Source of the DNA: Marinomonas rhizomae | GTDB taxonomy: Bacteria > Pseudomonadota > Gammaproteobacteria > Pseudomonadales > Marinomonadaceae | Reading direction: 5' to 3' | DNA: 64,000 bases | NCBI RefSeq assembly: GCF_024397855.1 | Contig: NZ_CP073343.1 | Coordinates: 2,790,001-2,854,000, forward strand | Shown: positions 29,455-41,382 of the stretch, piece after piece | Numbering within the stretch: the first letter of the stretch is position 1 | How the letters are laid out: every line of letters begins with the position of its first letter | Notes under the pieces: generated by a model | Told to the model about the DNA's origin: nothing | The model's input: the letters and a program-made list of their open reading frames with translations, nothing else | Databases searched by the model: none | Translations under genes and position numbers: made by a program

Positions 29455-29543
29455 ATAATAGATTAAAATTTGATCATTTTTTTGCGCTTACAAACATCCT
29501 TTCCTAGACTGTAAAGAACTTACAAGACAATAAAGGATTATAA

Positions 29544-31580
29544 ATGCGCGTCCACTCTATTCGAATCAAAATGATGTTACCGATTATCTTCCTTTCGCTT
29601 ATTTTAATCTCTCTATTTGCCTTCATGATGCTCATGAGCAATATGCAAAAAAACAATATGAAACTGCAAGCCGAACACTATTTCGAGGCGATTTCAGAAG
29701 TATTAAATGCAGACCGAGACATTTACCAAGCACGACTTGCACAAGAAAAAATGCTCGATGGGCAAGGACCTAAAAATGGGAACGAAGCCGAATTTAGAGA
29801 AAACGCTCAACAAGTTTTTGATCGCTTTCAGCTTTATCGAAAGTATCTCGAAGACGAACCATCAGACCTACTAACACCTTTTGAATCCTTTAATAGCCTT
29901 TATACTGAATGGATAAAAACAAGTGAGAGCCTTATTGCCACCTCAAAGGGCAGCATTCAATTCTCAGAAGCAATGATAAATTTAGATAATAAGTTCAAAG
30001 TTATTCGCGATATGCTCGACCAAGCTGGAGAAAAACTAAGAACACACACACATGATATGAAAGATCAAATAAACTCAGCCCAAGAATTGAATAACTATGT
30101 CGAAGCAATCACTGAAGTATTAAATGCTGATAGAGACTTATATCAGGCTCGCTTAGCCCAACAAAGATTCATTAATGGCATAGGTAGCAATGAGGAAAAC
30201 ATAGAAGAATTCAAACTCAATACAACACAAGCTTTAGAAAGATTCAGGGCTTACCGAGGCCACCTGATTAATGAACCGGAATTGACAAGACCTTACAGTA
30301 AATTTGATGTCCTCTTTAATGAATGGTTTGAAGGAAGTCTCATTAATTTTAACTCACCCGATGCTCAGACCACCCATAAACTTCCTAAAGAAATCATTGA
30401 AGCAGATGAAAAATTTGATGCCATTCGAGCCCTATTAGATAAAGCAGGTGACAGTGTTAGAAATCATTCCAGAGAAATAGAAGAGATAACTAAACAAAAT
30501 ATTGCCCGTAATCAAGACATTGCAATGATAGTCACAGGAATTGCTTTTGTTATTGCGCTTATTTTTGGCTACATTATCCCACTCAAAATTACCAAAAATG
30601 TCGAAAATATGGGACGTCGTATTAAAGAGATCGCTGAAGGCGATGGTGACTTAACTCAGCGAATCAATTCAGATTCAAAAGACGAACTTGGCGACTTAGC
30701 CCATGAGTTTGATAGCTTTGTCGAGCAACTTAGATCCATTATTAGCAACATCCACAAACAATCTTCTGCATTAGGCAGTATGACTACGGAATTAAAAAAC
30801 GCCTCAGATACAACCAATAATATTACCCATGCACTAGTAAATGCATCGTCCTCTATGATCAATGCAGGGCAAGAAATGAACCTTTCAAATCAACAAATGG
30901 CGGAAGTAGCAAAAGACACCGAAACAGAAGCCACTACGTCTAGCCAATTAACATCACAAGGGATTCAAGCGGTCAATACATCCCACAAAGCCATATCTAG
31001 CCTTATAGGTGATATTGAAGAGTCCTTAAAACGAGCCGATCAGCTCGAAAAAAGCTCAGAGAATATATCATCTGTTCTTGAAGTGATAAGGAACATTGCC
31101 GAGCAGACCAACTTACTTGCATTAAATGCTGCCATTGAAGCCGCCCGTGCTGGCGAACAAGGTAGAGGATTCGCCGTCGTTGCCGATGAAGTTAGAACTC
31201 TAGCCACTCGAACCCAGAAGAGTACAGATGAAATAGAAACCATCATTGAGCAACTTAAACTGAATGTAAAAGAGTCTTCTATTTCCACTCAAAATAGTCG
31301 TGATAATGCCGACAACACAGCGTCAAACTTTGAACAAGTAATCACGATATTTGACTCGCTCAATACCTCATTTGAAAAAGTACAACAAATGGCCTCAAAA
31401 ACAGCCCAAGCGACCCTCGAACAGTCGGCATTATCAGACGGAATCAACCAAAGCCTAGTCCAGCTAAAAGAACAAACGGATGGCGTTAAAGATGTTTCCG
31501 TTCTAATAAATGAACAGTCCACACAGATAACAGACTTGTATAAAACGCTTAATAATGAAGTGGGGAACTTTAAGGTCTAG
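29544..31580 (+). CDS. Methyl-accepting chemotaxis protein with HBM-type helical sensor
   Basis: A chemoreceptor of 678 residues: membrane segment at about 12-32, a long all-helical periplasmic domain, a second membrane segment near 328-346, HAMP, and a signalling domain with the tip [20 protein letters not shown]. The sensor holds two similar modules, [19 protein letters not shown] near residue 48 and [19 protein letters not shown] near 186. This is the internal duplication expected of the helical bimodular (HBM) domain, which in McpS binds TCA-cycle acids. AAAGGAT precedes the ATG. No methylation-enzyme docking pentapeptide is seen. Confidence 0.9.
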   Translation: MRVHSIRIKMMLPIIFLSLILISLFAFMMLMSNMQKNNMKLQAEHYFEAISEVLNADRDIYQARLAQEKMLDGQGPKNGNEAEFRENAQQVFDRFQLYRKYLEDEPSDLLTPFESFNSLYTEWIKTSESLIATSKGSIQFSEAMINLDNKFKVIRDMLDQAGEKLRTHTHDMKDQINSAQELNNYVEAITEVLNADRDLYQARLAQQRFINGIGSNEENIEEFKLNTTQALERFRAYRGHLINEPELTRPYSKFDVLFNEWFEGSLINFNSPDAQTTHKLPKEIIEADEKFDAIRALLDKAGDSVRNHSREIEEITKQNIARNQDIAMIVTGIAFVIALIFGYIIPLKITKNVENMGRRIKEIAEGDGDLTQRINSDSKDELGDLAHEFDSFVEQLRSIISNIHKQSSALGSMTTELKNASDTTNNITHALVNASSSMINAGQEMNLSNQQMAEVAKDTETEATTSSQLTSQGIQAVNTSHKAISSLIGDIEESLKRADQLEKSSENISSVLEVIRNIAEQTNLLALNAAIEAARAGEQGRGFAVVADEVRTLATRTQKSTDEIETIIEQLKLNVKESSISTQNSRDNADNTASNFEQVITIFDSLNTSFEKVQQMASKTAQATLEQSALSDGINQSLVQLKEQTDGVKDVSVLINEQSTQITDLYKTLNNEVGNFKV

Positions 31581-31622
31581 CGTTACAGAAGGTGTTGCAT
31601 GGCAATTAAGGCTGAATAGCTT

Positions 31623-31660
31623 CTTGCTCTTTAACAAGGATTAAACAATTAAAGAGCAAG
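31623..31660. terminator. Bidirectional hairpin between convergent genes
   Basis: CTTGCTCTTTAA (31623-31634) pairs with TTAAAGAGCAAG (31649-31660), a perfect 12-bp stem around a 14-base loop. It sits between the HBM chemoreceptor (plus) and the small secreted protein (minus) and has no long T run. Confidence 0.6.
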
Positions 31661-31675
31661 AGCAAAATGGTATAT

Positions 31676-32095
31676 CTATTTCTCTGTTGGGCAGCTTTCC
31701 ATACCAACGCGGTAAGTCGAGACAGATCCCATCCCAGAAAACTTACGGAAAGCGTTAAAAGCATCATAGCTAGGTTTGTAGCTCACAGTATAATTCATGT
31801 TTACTTGTGATCCATAATTACCACAGCAGTTAGGGCTGAAAGAGGCATCTTGGCTAATAATCTGAAAATCCTCTAGATTGTTCTTTTTACCAAAAGCAAT
31901 AAGCTCGTCTGTTTTTGCCTTATATATCGCTCCCACATCCGCATCACTATTAGGCGGAATATTTTCCATATAAGAAAAAGACGTCATATCTTTTACATCG
32001 CAAACAGGCGCTTCAGAAGTTTCTTGAGCAACAAGCAGATTAGAAAAAAGTACAGCAGGCACGGCAATAAACAGTGCACATGAAAGAGTTTTCAT
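31676..32095 (-). CDS. Small secreted protein of unknown function, four cysteines
   Basis: A signal peptide covers about residues 1-22 (MKTLSCALFIAVPAVLF, ending LLVAQ), leaving a 117-residue mature protein with four cysteines (PVCDV, NCCGN, ESCPT) that could form two disulfides in the periplasm. I do not recognise the family. I start at 32095 because AGG lies nine bases upstream; frames further upstream have no signal peptide at their start. It stands alone between a hairpin and the hydroxyacid dehydrogenase. Confidence 0.65.
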   Translation of the reverse strand: MKTLSCALFIAVPAVLFSNLLVAQETSEAPVCDVKDMTSFSYMENIPPNSDADVGAIYKAKTDELIAFGKKNNLEDFQIISQDASFSPNCCGNYGSQVNMNYTVSYKPSYDAFNAFRKFSGMGSVSTYRVGMESCPTEK

Positions 32096-32219
32096 ATGAA
32101 ACATCCTATGTGATTTAAAATATCCATTGAAGCAATGATGGCTCATTACTTCGGTTGATTAAAAATGACCCCAAACAGGCCAATAACTCATGAGATAATA
32201 GCATTAATCAGACTAAGAT

Positions 32220-33191
32220 TTATGAAATTGCCACCAAATTTTCCGCTTTACCATCAGCAAACGCCACAACATTTTCAAAAGCGATTTTGAAGTAAATCTC
32301 ATAACTGGCTTTTTCAACATAACCAATATGCGGTGTGCAGAGCACATTTGGTAAAGACAACAAAGGCTCATTCTCTGTCGTTGCTGGCTCGCTTTCAAAT
32401 ACATCAACAGCCGCTCGTTTATTCGGGTTAGCCAGCATTTCTGCATACAAGGCACCACTTTCGATAAGTTCAGCACGACTAGTATTTACCAACAAAGAAT
32501 CCGCTTTCATCAAGGCTAAATCCGCTTCCGTCACAATGGCTTTAGTGGCGTCATTGAGTCGCAAATGCAAAGTAATAATATCCGCTGTATGAAAGAATTC
32601 AGCCTTCGATTCAGCGGCAGAAAAACCATGTTCCTTGGCTAATACTCTGGAGCTTTCACTACCCCAAACTAGCACCTTCATACCAAAGGCTTTCGCATAT
32701 TGCGCGATACGTTGACCGATTTTACCGTATCCCCAAATTCCTAAAACTGCGCCATTCAACACTCGACCTAACCCCAACGAGCCAGACTGTTGCCAATGAC
32801 CTTGTGAAAATTGAGAAACATATTCGGGAATATGTCGACTTGCCGACATAACCAAGCCCCAACATAACTCGGACGGCGCAACCGGGGAACCAATACCTTC
32901 TGCCACAGCCACACCATATTTGTGGCACAGTTTAACATCAATGTGATTGCTAATTTTGCCTGTTTGGCTGATCAGTTTTAAATTAGGTAAGTTAGCCAGC
33001 AAATCTTCAGAAATGACCGTACGTTCGCGTATCAAAACCAGCACATCAAAATCTTTTAAATTGACCACCAAATCATCAATACTAAGAAAGGTTTCGTTAA
33101 AAACATGTACATCGTGGCCTTTTAATACATCAAAGCACACAAGATCTTTAACCCTATTTTGATAGTCATCCAGAATCGCGATTTTCAACAC
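32220..33191 (-). CDS. D-isomer-specific 2-hydroxyacid dehydrogenase
   Basis: A NAD-dependent dehydrogenase of 323 residues. The nucleotide-binding GIWGYGKIGQRIA is mid-protein, and the catalytic triad is present: Arg in NTSRAELIE, Glu in DVFESEP and His in TPHIGYV. Members reduce 2-keto acids (glyoxylate, hydroxypyruvate, phenylpyruvate) or oxidise 3-phosphoglycerate. The protein lacks the C-terminal ACT domain of SerA, so phosphoglycerate is unlikely. Substrate unknown. It is monocistronic by appearance. Confidence 0.88.
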   Translation of the reverse strand: MLKIAILDDYQNRVKDLVCFDVLKGHDVHVFNETFLSIDDLVVNLKDFDVLVLIRERTVISEDLLANLPNLKLISQTGKISNHIDVKLCHKYGVAVAEGIGSPVAPSELCWGLVMSASRHIPEYVSQFSQGHWQQSGSLGLGRVLNGAVLGIWGYGKIGQRIAQYAKAFGMKVLVWGSESSRVLAKEHGFSAAESKAEFFHTADIITLHLRLNDATKAIVTEADLALMKADSLLVNTSRAELIESGALYAEMLANPNKRAAVDVFESEPATTENEPLLSLPNVLCTPHIGYVEKASYEIYFKIAFENVVAFADGKAENLVAIS

Positions 33192-33293
33192 CGTGTCTCC
33201 TTAAGGTAAAAGTATTTATTTTTTCCGCTATTTTCAGACCGATATGATGAACTTAAACCATAAAAACATCCAACCAAATACAGCCACAGCGTT

Positions 33294-34394
33294 TCAATTA
33301 CCCTTAAGGTTAGCACCCTCTTGCGTTGTGTTAATGGCTCTTATTGGATAAGGAATGACAATACCTTCTTCTTTGAACCGTTTATGCAAAGCCTGTATGA
33401 ACGCAGATTTAATAAAAAACCGCTGGAAGTACTCATGTGATCTCAGCATCACCGTAAAGTTGATGCTGCTATCATCAAAGGTATGAAACAAAATGAAGGT
33501 GTTGTAACTTTCTACACCAAATTCGTGATTCTGCAGTATTTCTCTGGCTACTTCTAAGGTCACTCGTTCTACATGATCTAAATCTGAATCGTAATGCACA
33601 CTCACTTCAACAGGAACAGACAGCTCCTTAGTCGGATAAAAGTAATTAATAATTTTAGACTCAGATAACACACTGTTCGGCATAATTATCGTGTTATTTG
33701 GCAACATACGAATCCAAGTCGAACGCCAGCCAATTTTTTCGACAAAACCCTGCTCGCCTGAATCCAGTTCGATGTAGTCCCCCACTCGAATAGGTTTATC
33801 CATGACCAGTTGAACACCGGAAAAGAAGTTCACCAAGGTAGGTTGTAACGCCAATGCAACAGCAAGAGAACCAATCCCTAAAGAAGCAACCACAGGCATA
33901 ATAGAAATGCCCAATGTCCCCATTAAGACCAAACCACCAATAGCCACAACAAAGGATCGACTCACCCCCACCACTATCGATTGACTGCTTAATAAAACTG
34001 ATGAGCTTTTACTGTAATAGCGAATAAAGCCCGTAACCATACGATCAATAAATATAACCGCTGCCAATATCAACAAAAGTGGCAATACGTATTTCGCTAT
34101 GCTTCTTGTCGCAGTGGCCATTGGTGAAGAACCGGAAGCGAGAGAATTTTCAAGCAACAAAAATCCTATCCAAAAAATCATTAAAGACAAAGGTATGCGA
34201 ATGGCTCTTATCAGCAGACTATCAAAGAAATAATGAGTTCGATCGGTAATTCGAATTATGCGGATTAAAATAAGGCGCTTTACAAGCAGTAATGCACAGA
34301 TAACAACCACGACAACCACTAGAATTAGGACCCAATTCGGAGTGCCCAAGAGCCAGTTAGAAGCTTGTGTATGTAAGGATTGAAAGAAGTCCAT
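33294..34394 (-). CDS. MscS-family mechanosensitive channel
   Basis: Several membrane segments are followed by the MscS pore-helix region SLGIGSLAVALALQPTLVNFFSGV and the beta domain start RVGDYIELDSGEQGFVEKIGWRST. At about 366 residues it is larger than E. coli MscS (286), with extra N-terminal helices as in YnaI/YbdG. It releases small solutes on hypo-osmotic shock. I prefer the ATG at 34394, which has GAGG eight bases upstream; ATGs at 34400 and 34418 are alternatives. Confidence 0.88.
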   Translation of the reverse strand: MDFFQSLHTQASNWLLGTPNWVLILVVVVVVICALLLVKRLILIRIIRITDRTHYFFDSLLIRAIRIPLSLMIFWIGFLLLENSLASGSSPMATATRSIAKYVLPLLLILAAVIFIDRMVTGFIRYYSKSSSVLLSSQSIVVGVSRSFVVAIGGLVLMGTLGISIMPVVASLGIGSLAVALALQPTLVNFFSGVQLVMDKPIRVGDYIELDSGEQGFVEKIGWRSTWIRMLPNNTIIMPNSVLSESKIINYFYPTKELSVPVEVSVHYDSDLDHVERVTLEVAREILQNHEFGVESYNTFILFHTFDDSSINFTVMLRSHEYFQRFFIKSAFIQALHKRFKEEGIVIPYPIRAINTTQEGANLKGN

Positions 34395-34496
34395 CAACAT
34401 GGCCTCAACATGATTCACTTAACTAGAAGGTTGCAAGATCCATTCCGAAAGACAGTCCCACCAATGTTAAATCAAGTTAAGAACACACCATGGCCT

Positions 34497-34523
34497 AAAA
34501 AAAGCCCCGCACATGGCGGGGCT
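34497..34523 (-). terminator. Terminator of the fadBA transcript
   Basis: AGCCCCGC-acatg-GCGGGGCT (34503-34523), followed on the minus strand by a run of seven T. It lies about 70 bases beyond the fadA stop. Confidence 0.9.
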
Positions 34524-34593
34524 AAAGACAGACATTACAATTTCAGATTTATTAAAGCTCTTGTACGACGTCACGAGCACAGTAGTCGTGCAT

Positions 34594-35781
<1,188 letters not shown>

Positions 35782-35796
35782 CTAGCCTATGGGAAA

Positions 35797-37947
35797 TTAT
35801 GCGCCGTAATAAGTGTCGTTGTTTTTCGCCATGTCACGCATTTTTGCGGTTGGCTCATACAACTTACCTAAGTGGCTGTATTTGTCTGCAAGGTCACAAA
35901 AAGCCTGCAGTCCCATTTGGTCTAGGTAGTGCAATGCACCGCCAAGGTATGGAGGGAAACCAATACCATAAATCAATCCCATGTCCGCTTCTGCTGGCGA
36001 TGCCACTATATTCTCTTCAAGACAACGTACTGTCTCAATACAAAGTGGAATCATCATACGAGCGACAATATCGTCTTCGCTTAACTCAGATTTAGATACC
36101 ACCACAGAGGAAAGCAAAACATCTATCTCTTCATTAAAGATCTTCTTAGGCTTGCCTTTACGGTCTGGCTCATAGGTATAAAAACCTTTGCCGTTTTTCT
36201 GACCAAATCGTTCCAGTTCAAACAAACGATCAACCGCATTAGTGCCTTCGTGCTTCATACGATCTGGGAAGCCTTCAGCCATAACCTGATCTGCATGATA
36301 AGCCGTGTCGACACCAACAACATCCAGCAAATACGCAGGCCCCATCGGCCAACCGAATTTTTCCATGGTTTTATCAACCACTTGGAAATCCGCGCCTTCT
36401 TGCATCATCAAAGAGAAACCAGCGAAGTAAGGGAACAATACGCGGTTCACCAAGAATCCTGGGCAATCATTTACCACAACCGGTGTTTTACCCATCGCTT
36501 GGGCATAAGCAACGGTTTTGGCGATAGCTGCATCGCTGGTTTTTTCACCGCGAATAACTTCCACCAAAGGCATACGATGGACTGGGTTAAAGAAATGCAT
36601 ACCACAGAAGTTTTCTGGGCGTTTTAAATCCTTTGCCAATTCAGTAATAGAGATAGTTGACGTGTTAGAGGTCAGAATAGCGTCGTCGGCAATTTTACTT
36701 TCGACTTCAGCCAATACTGACTTTTTAATTTTAACGTTTTCAACCACCGCTTCGACAACTAGATCAACGTGATCAAATTCACCATAGCTCAATGCAGGAA
36801 CTATTGCGTTCATGGCTTTAAAGGCTTTTTCGGTCGTTAAGCGTCCGCGCTCGACTTGGCCATTGAACAGCTTATTGGCTTCACTCAAGCCCAATTCTAG
36901 GGCTTCAGGACGAATATCTTTCATGATAATCGGTGTGCCTTTTGACGCGGATTGATAGGCAACACCGCCACCCATAATACCCGCACCTAATACAGCGGCT
37001 TGTTTCACAGGCGTCGCATTTTTCGCATATTTACCTGCGGTTTTCTTAATCTGCTGATCACTTAAGAATAAGTTAACCAAAGATTTCGCTACTGGTCCTT
37101 TAGCTAGCTTTACAAAGCCTTTGATTTCAGTATCAAGGGCTTTTTCCATCTCTTGGCTAATGCCTTTTTCAATGGTTTTAATCGCTGCCATAGGTGCTGG
37201 GTAATGCTTACCCGCTTTTGCGCCAACCACACCGCGAACCGATTCGAAGACCATCATTTTTTCGATAGGTGTAAATTCCATCGGTGCACGCAATTCATTA
37301 CGACGAGCATGATAATCGAGCTTGCCATCCAACACTTGTTGAACAAGGTGACGAGCAGATTCATTGACTTTCGCCGCAGGAACAACCGCATCTACCGCAC
37401 CGTCTTTAAAAGCATCTTCGCTGCGTTTCTGAGCACCACCACAAATCCACTCACAAGCATTATCCGCACCAATCAGACGAGGTAAACGAACCGTTCCCCC
37501 CCAACCAGGGTAAATGCCCAATTGCGTTTCCGGTAAACCTATTTTTGCTGTCGTTGCCATAACTCGATAATCACACGCCAACGCTAACTCCATACCGCCG
37601 CCAAGTGCGATACCATTAATGGCTGCTACCGTTGGACAACATAGATTCGATATATCATTAAAAATACTGTGGGCATGACGCAATTTATCGGATAGATCAT
37701 CGTCCTCTAGTTTGAACCAAGAAGTAAATTCTGTAATGTCTGCGCCCACGACGAAAACGTCTTTTGCACTGGCAAAAATAACGCCTTGTAGATCATCAAT
37801 GTGTTTAAGGGCATTAACGGCTTCGGCCAATTCATTCAAGGTAAGGCTATTGAATTTATTGACCGACTCACCGACCAAATCCAGAGTGACGGTTGCCACA
37901 CTGGCATCATCGACTGCAACCTTGATTGCTTGTCCTTCGAAAATCAT
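35797..37947 (-). CDS. fadB: Fatty-acid oxidation complex alpha subunit
   Basis: A multifunctional enzyme with an N-terminal enoyl-CoA hydratase/isomerase domain (oxyanion stretches VGADITEF and [11 protein letters not shown]) and a central NAD-binding 3-hydroxyacyl-CoA dehydrogenase domain ([16 protein letters not shown], catalytic [13 protein letters not shown]). The length of 716 is close to E. coli FadB (729), without its short C-terminal extension. The start at 37947 (MIFEGQ) has GGAG six bases upstream. fadA follows; etfA precedes by about 100 bases with a weak hairpin between. Confidence 0.95.
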   Translation of the reverse strand: MIFEGQAIKVAVDDASVATVTLDLVGESVNKFNSLTLNELAEAVNALKHIDDLQGVIFASAKDVFVVGADITEFTSWFKLEDDDLSDKLRHAHSIFNDISNLCCPTVAAINGIALGGGMELALACDYRVMATTAKIGLPETQLGIYPGWGGTVRLPRLIGADNACEWICGGAQKRSEDAFKDGAVDAVVPAAKVNESARHLVQQVLDGKLDYHARRNELRAPMEFTPIEKMMVFESVRGVVGAKAGKHYPAPMAAIKTIEKGISQEMEKALDTEIKGFVKLAKGPVAKSLVNLFLSDQQIKKTAGKYAKNATPVKQAAVLGAGIMGGGVAYQSASKGTPIIMKDIRPEALELGLSEANKLFNGQVERGRLTTEKAFKAMNAIVPALSYGEFDHVDLVVEAVVENVKIKKSVLAEVESKIADDAILTSNTSTISITELAKDLKRPENFCGMHFFNPVHRMPLVEVIRGEKTSDAAIAKTVAYAQAMGKTPVVVNDCPGFLVNRVLFPYFAGFSLMMQEGADFQVVDKTMEKFGWPMGPAYLLDVVGVDTAYHADQVMAEGFPDRMKHEGTNAVDRLFELERFGQKNGKGFYTYEPDRKGKPKKIFNEEIDVLLSSVVVSKSELSEDDIVARMMIPLCIETVRCLEENIVASPAEADMGLIYGIGFPPYLGGALHYLDQMGLQAFCDLADKYSHLGKLYEPTAKMRDMAKNNDTYYGA

Positions 37948-37972
37948 GCTGGTCTCCAATTATTTTTATTAT

Positions 37973-38003
37973 GATGACGGTGGTTATCTAGCTCACCGTC
38001 ATC
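37973..38003 (-). terminator. Weak hairpin between etfA and fadB
   Basis: GATGACGGTG (37973-37982) pairs with CACCGTCATC (37994-38003), a perfect 10-bp stem. On the minus strand the downstream bases are ATAATAAAAATAATT, not a T run, so this is an attenuator or partial terminator at best. Confidence 0.5.
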
Positions 38004-38049
38004 TGGTGTGTAAAAAGTCAGTTGTTTTAAAAGTTAGTTTCTAAAAAAA

Positions 38050-38979
38050 CTACAAACTCTTTTCTAATTCAGGCACGGCATCAAACAAATCGGCGACTAA
38101 GCCATAATCCGCCACTTGGAAAATAGGCGCATCTTCATCTTTGTTGATGGCAACAATCACCTTAGAGTCTTTCATACCCGCTAAATGCTGAATCGCACCA
38201 GAAATACCCACTGCGATATACAGATCTGGGGCAACCGTTTTACCGGTTTGGCCGACTTGTAAATCGTTTGGCACAAAGCCCGCATCAACAGCGGCACGTG
38301 AAGCACCAATGGCTGCGCCCAGTTTGTCTGCAACCCCTTCCAGCAATTTGAAGTTATCGCCGTTGCCCATGCCTCGACCACCAGAAATGATCACATTAGC
38401 CGCGGTCAATTCAGGACGATCAGATTCAGCCAATTGTTCTTTCACAAAACGGCTGCGATCAGATGCAATCACTTGAGAAAGCACTTGGCGTTCTGCGCTA
38501 CCACCCGTACTTGCCGCGGCATCAAAACCTGTGGCACGAACGGTCAATACTTTTACTGGATCCGTTGTTTTTACCGTCGCAATGGCATTGCCAGCATAGA
38601 TTGGACGAACAAACGTATCTGCAGATTCAACTTTAATCACGTCAGATAACTGCGCTACGTTCAATAATGCCGCCACTCGTGGCAAGGTATTTTTACCTGT
38701 AGTGGTTGCTGGCGCCAAAATGTGTTCGTAGCCGTTAGCAACCTCAACGATTAATTTAGAGACATTTTCAGCCAACTGATGTTCATAAGCGGCATTATCA
38801 GCAACCAAAACCTTAGTCACTCCAGACACTTGTGATGCTTGCTCAACAACGGTTTGGCACTCAAAGCCGACAACCAATACATGAACATCAGCGTCAATTT
38901 GTGTCGCCGCGGTCACTGTATTCAAGGTCGCAGGCTTTAGAGATTTATTATCGTGTTCTGCAATGATTAAAACGCTCAT
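38050..38979 (-). CDS. etfA: Electron transfer flavoprotein alpha subunit
   Basis: Holds most of the FAD site of ETF, which takes electrons from acyl-CoA dehydrogenases to ETF-quinone oxidoreductase. The C-terminal FAD-binding region with [12 protein letters not shown] and [20 protein letters not shown] is intact. The length of 309 is standard. Its ATG overlaps the etfB stop by 4 bases, so the subunits are made together. Confidence 0.95.
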   Translation of the reverse strand: MSVLIIAEHDNKSLKPATLNTVTAATQIDADVHVLVVGFECQTVVEQASQVSGVTKVLVADNAAYEHQLAENVSKLIVEVANGYEHILAPATTTGKNTLPRVAALLNVAQLSDVIKVESADTFVRPIYAGNAIATVKTTDPVKVLTVRATGFDAAASTGGSAERQVLSQVIASDRSRFVKEQLAESDRPELTAANVIISGGRGMGNGDNFKLLEGVADKLGAAIGASRAAVDAGFVPNDLQVGQTGKTVAPDLYIAVGISGAIQHLAGMKDSKVIVAINKDEDAPIFQVADYGLVADLFDAVPELEKSL

Positions 38980-39728
38980 GACACCACCTTCGCTTCATTT
39001 TTAAGTTTGTCTACTAACTCAGCAACAGAGCCAACTTTAATACCACCAGCACGCTGCGGCGGTGGTGTAACAGAAACGATGCTGACATTAGACCCAACTT
39101 CCACACCTAAATCGGCAGGTGTTTTTACATCCAATGGTTTTTTCTTCGCTTTCATAATATTTGGCAGAGAAGCAAAACGCGGTTCGTTTAGACGAAGGTC
39201 TGTCGTAACAACCGCTGGCAGGGTAATCGCCAAAGTTTGCAAACCACCATCAATTTCACGCGTAACTTGCGCTTCGCCGTTTTCAATAACAACTTCTGAC
39301 GCAAATGTTGCTTGAGGGTAATCCAATAGCGCTGCCACCATTTGACCCGTCTGATTATTATCAGAATCGATCGCTTGCTTACCCATAATTACCAAATCAG
39401 CCGCTTCGTCTTGAGCAACCTTGGCGAGGAGTTTGGCAACTGACAAAGAATCTAAACCATCCTCTGCTTCCACCTGAATTGCTCGATCTGCACCTAACGC
39501 CATTGCTGTACGCAAGGTTTCTTGACAAGATTTTGAACCAACAGAGACCACAACGACTTCAGAAGCGACGCCTTTTTCTTTTAGGCGTATAGCTTCTTCC
39601 ACTGCAATTTCACAGAAAGGGTTCATGGACATTTTGACATTGGTAAGATCGACCGCAGTATGGTCGGATTTGACGCGAACTTTGACGTTGTAGTCTATGA
39701 CTCGCTTTACAGATACTAAGATTTTCAT
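38976..39728 (-). CDS. etfB: Electron transfer flavoprotein beta subunit
   Basis: The partner of EtfA, a 250-residue adenine-nucleotide-binding-fold protein. [19 protein letters not shown] at the start and the family region [27 protein letters not shown] are visible. I start at 39728; an extension to 39767 is not family-like. It leads the etfBA-fadBA minus-strand series and so supplies the acyl-CoA dehydrogenase at 43586 with its electron acceptor. Confidence 0.95.
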   Translation of the reverse strand: MKILVSVKRVIDYNVKVRVKSDHTAVDLTNVKMSMNPFCEIAVEEAIRLKEKGVASEVVVVSVGSKSCQETLRTAMALGADRAIQVEAEDGLDSLSVAKLLAKVAQDEAADLVIMGKQAIDSDNNQTGQMVAALLDYPQATFASEVVIENGEAQVTREIDGGLQTLAITLPAVVTTDLRLNEPRFASLPNIMKAKKKPLDVKTPADLGVEVGSNVSIVSVTPPPQRAGGIKVGSVAELVDKLKNEAKVVS

Positions 39729-39978
39729 AAGCCCCTCGTATTTATTATTAAGTTCTGTTTCATACATACCGTCTAGATTTTCACTAGATTGATAGCATGC
39801 AAATATTCCCTATCAATAGAACTCTTCACTTACCCTCTATAGTAGTTTGGGAATGCTTTTCATCAATAACAAAAAAGCGCCAGTTAACTGACAAAAATAT
39901 TCACGCTTCGTTCAAATAGCGCATTATGTGTGAAATGGGCTCTGCACCCTTTCCACATAATGAGTCTAGTCCTAATGA

Positions 39979-40007
39979 CAAAAAAGCCCCACTGATAAGT
40001 GAGGCTT
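39979..40007 (-). terminator. Terminator after the enoyl-CoA hydratase gene
   Basis: AAGCCCCACT-gata-AGTGAGGCTT forms a 10-bp stem with one G-U pair on the minus strand, followed there by a run of T (A at 39979-39985). Confidence 0.75.
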
Positions 40008-40028
40008 GATTGACTATATTAGAAGGTA

Positions 40029-40781
40029 TTACTTATTACGCGATAAAAACGCAGTAAAAGCTTGATGTGCCTCTGTTGAACGTAGGCGGTCTTTAAAGAT
40101 TCGACCTTCTCGCATTAACGCCATTTGAACATCATCCTGCGCTCGATACTTTAATAGATCTTTGCTTAATGCTACCGCTTCAACAGGCAGCGCCGCCGTT
40201 TTTTCGGCATAACGCAATGCTACTTTGTAGGCTTCACCTTCTTCGCATATGTGGTTAACCAGACCTAATTCATAAGCCTGCATACCATCTACAACCTCAC
40301 CTAAAACAAGTATCTCAAAGGCTTTTTGATGGCCCACTAACTGGGGCAATAAATGACTAGACGCTGCTTCGGGCACCAGTCCTAATTGCACAAAAGGAAA
40401 CTGCAATCGCGCTTCACGGGATGCAAGTACTAGATCACAATGCAGTAACATAGTTGCACCAACCCCAACAGCCCGACCTTCAACACCTGCTATAAGTGGT
40501 TTTTTATAACTACTCAGCACTTGTAAAAAAGCCATAATGGCTTCCATTTTCTCTGGCGTTTGAGCAATCTGCACAAATTCATTAATGTCATTACCCGAAG
40601 AAAAATCACTCCCCGCGCCATGAATTAAGGTCACCTTTATATCGGCGTCCAACTCTGCTCGACGTAATGCATTCGTTAATGCCTGATACATGTCCAATGT
40701 AATCGCGTTTTTCTTTTCAACTCTGTCTAAACACAGAATTTGTACACCAGACTCAATATTTTCAGTAACAAAATCACTCAT
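40029..40781 (-). CDS. Enoyl-CoA hydratase/isomerase family protein
   Basis: A crotonase-fold protein of 250 residues with oxyanion-hole stretches SDFSSGNDINEF and GRAVGVGATMLLHCDLV. The second catalytic Glu region reads QLGLVPEAASS, so a conserved Glu is retained. It probably hydrates or isomerises an enoyl-CoA that FadB handles poorly (unsaturated or branched chains). AGGGAG six bases before the ATG supports the start. It follows the DUF2889 gene by 11 bases and ends at a terminator. Confidence 0.88.
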   Translation of the reverse strand: MSDFVTENIESGVQILCLDRVEKKNAITLDMYQALTNALRRAELDADIKVTLIHGAGSDFSSGNDINEFVQIAQTPEKMEAIMAFLQVLSSYKKPLIAGVEGRAVGVGATMLLHCDLVLASREARLQFPFVQLGLVPEAASSHLLPQLVGHQKAFEILVLGEVVDGMQAYELGLVNHICEEGEAYKVALRYAEKTAALPVEAVALSKDLLKYRAQDDVQMALMREGRIFKDRLRSTEAHQAFTAFLSRNK

Positions 40782-40792
40782 TACTGGCTCCC

Positions 40793-41341
40793 TTATGATG
40801 GTAGTTTAAGTACCTGTTCATCAACCAATTTGCGTACCATTGGGCCGTCTTCAGACCAACCATGGCAGCTATTCACTAGCTTAGACACAGCGGCTGGAAC
40901 TTGCTCAGGATATTTTTCTCCCAGCGGCCCCCACATGGTTTGAAATGCGGTTGTCGCAATCACTGGAAAAAGCTCTAACACATGAGTACAACCTACTTTT
41001 CCGCTAAAGGTTTCTTTTAGCCAACGACTCCAGCCGGGTTTAAGACGAGTCCCTTTTAAAACCGAAAAACTAGGCACTGCTCCTGCGCAATTAGGAAAGG
41101 GATAGGAGTCCATAGTGACCGACACCTCTTTTATTAAAAAGGTGTCATCTAGGGTCAAACAGGCGCGAATATCATGAAAGGGACTGCCTTCAGGCACCAA
41201 GCTATCATCAAACTCACGCGTAACATCGTAGGATTTGAGGTCCTGCATGCTTGCCTCAATATCCCACAGCCCATCTTCGCGTAAAAAACCATATGACTCG
41301 ATACAACGCCGGTGCATTAGCTTACGTTTAACCTGTGCCAT
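40793..41341 (-). CDS. DUF2889 protein
   Basis: A soluble 182-residue protein whose start (KLMHRRCIESYGFLREDGLWDIEA) and the stretch GCTHVLEL are typical of DUF2889, a family of unknown function. It has no signal peptide or membrane segment. It sits between the acyl-CoA ligase (41 bases) and the enoyl-CoA hydratase (11 bases), so a role linked to acyl-CoA breakdown is plausible, but no activity can be read from the sequence. Confidence 0.85.
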   Translation of the reverse strand: MAQVKRKLMHRRCIESYGFLREDGLWDIEASMQDLKSYDVTREFDDSLVPEGSPFHDIRACLTLDDTFLIKEVSVTMDSYPFPNCAGAVPSFSVLKGTRLKPGWSRWLKETFSGKVGCTHVLELFPVIATTAFQTMWGPLGEKYPEQVPAAVSKLVNSCHGWSEDGPMVRKLVDEQVLKLPS

Positions 41342-41382
41342 TGCTGCTCTCCCAATACTTCAAAAAGCGGTAAACACAAGAC

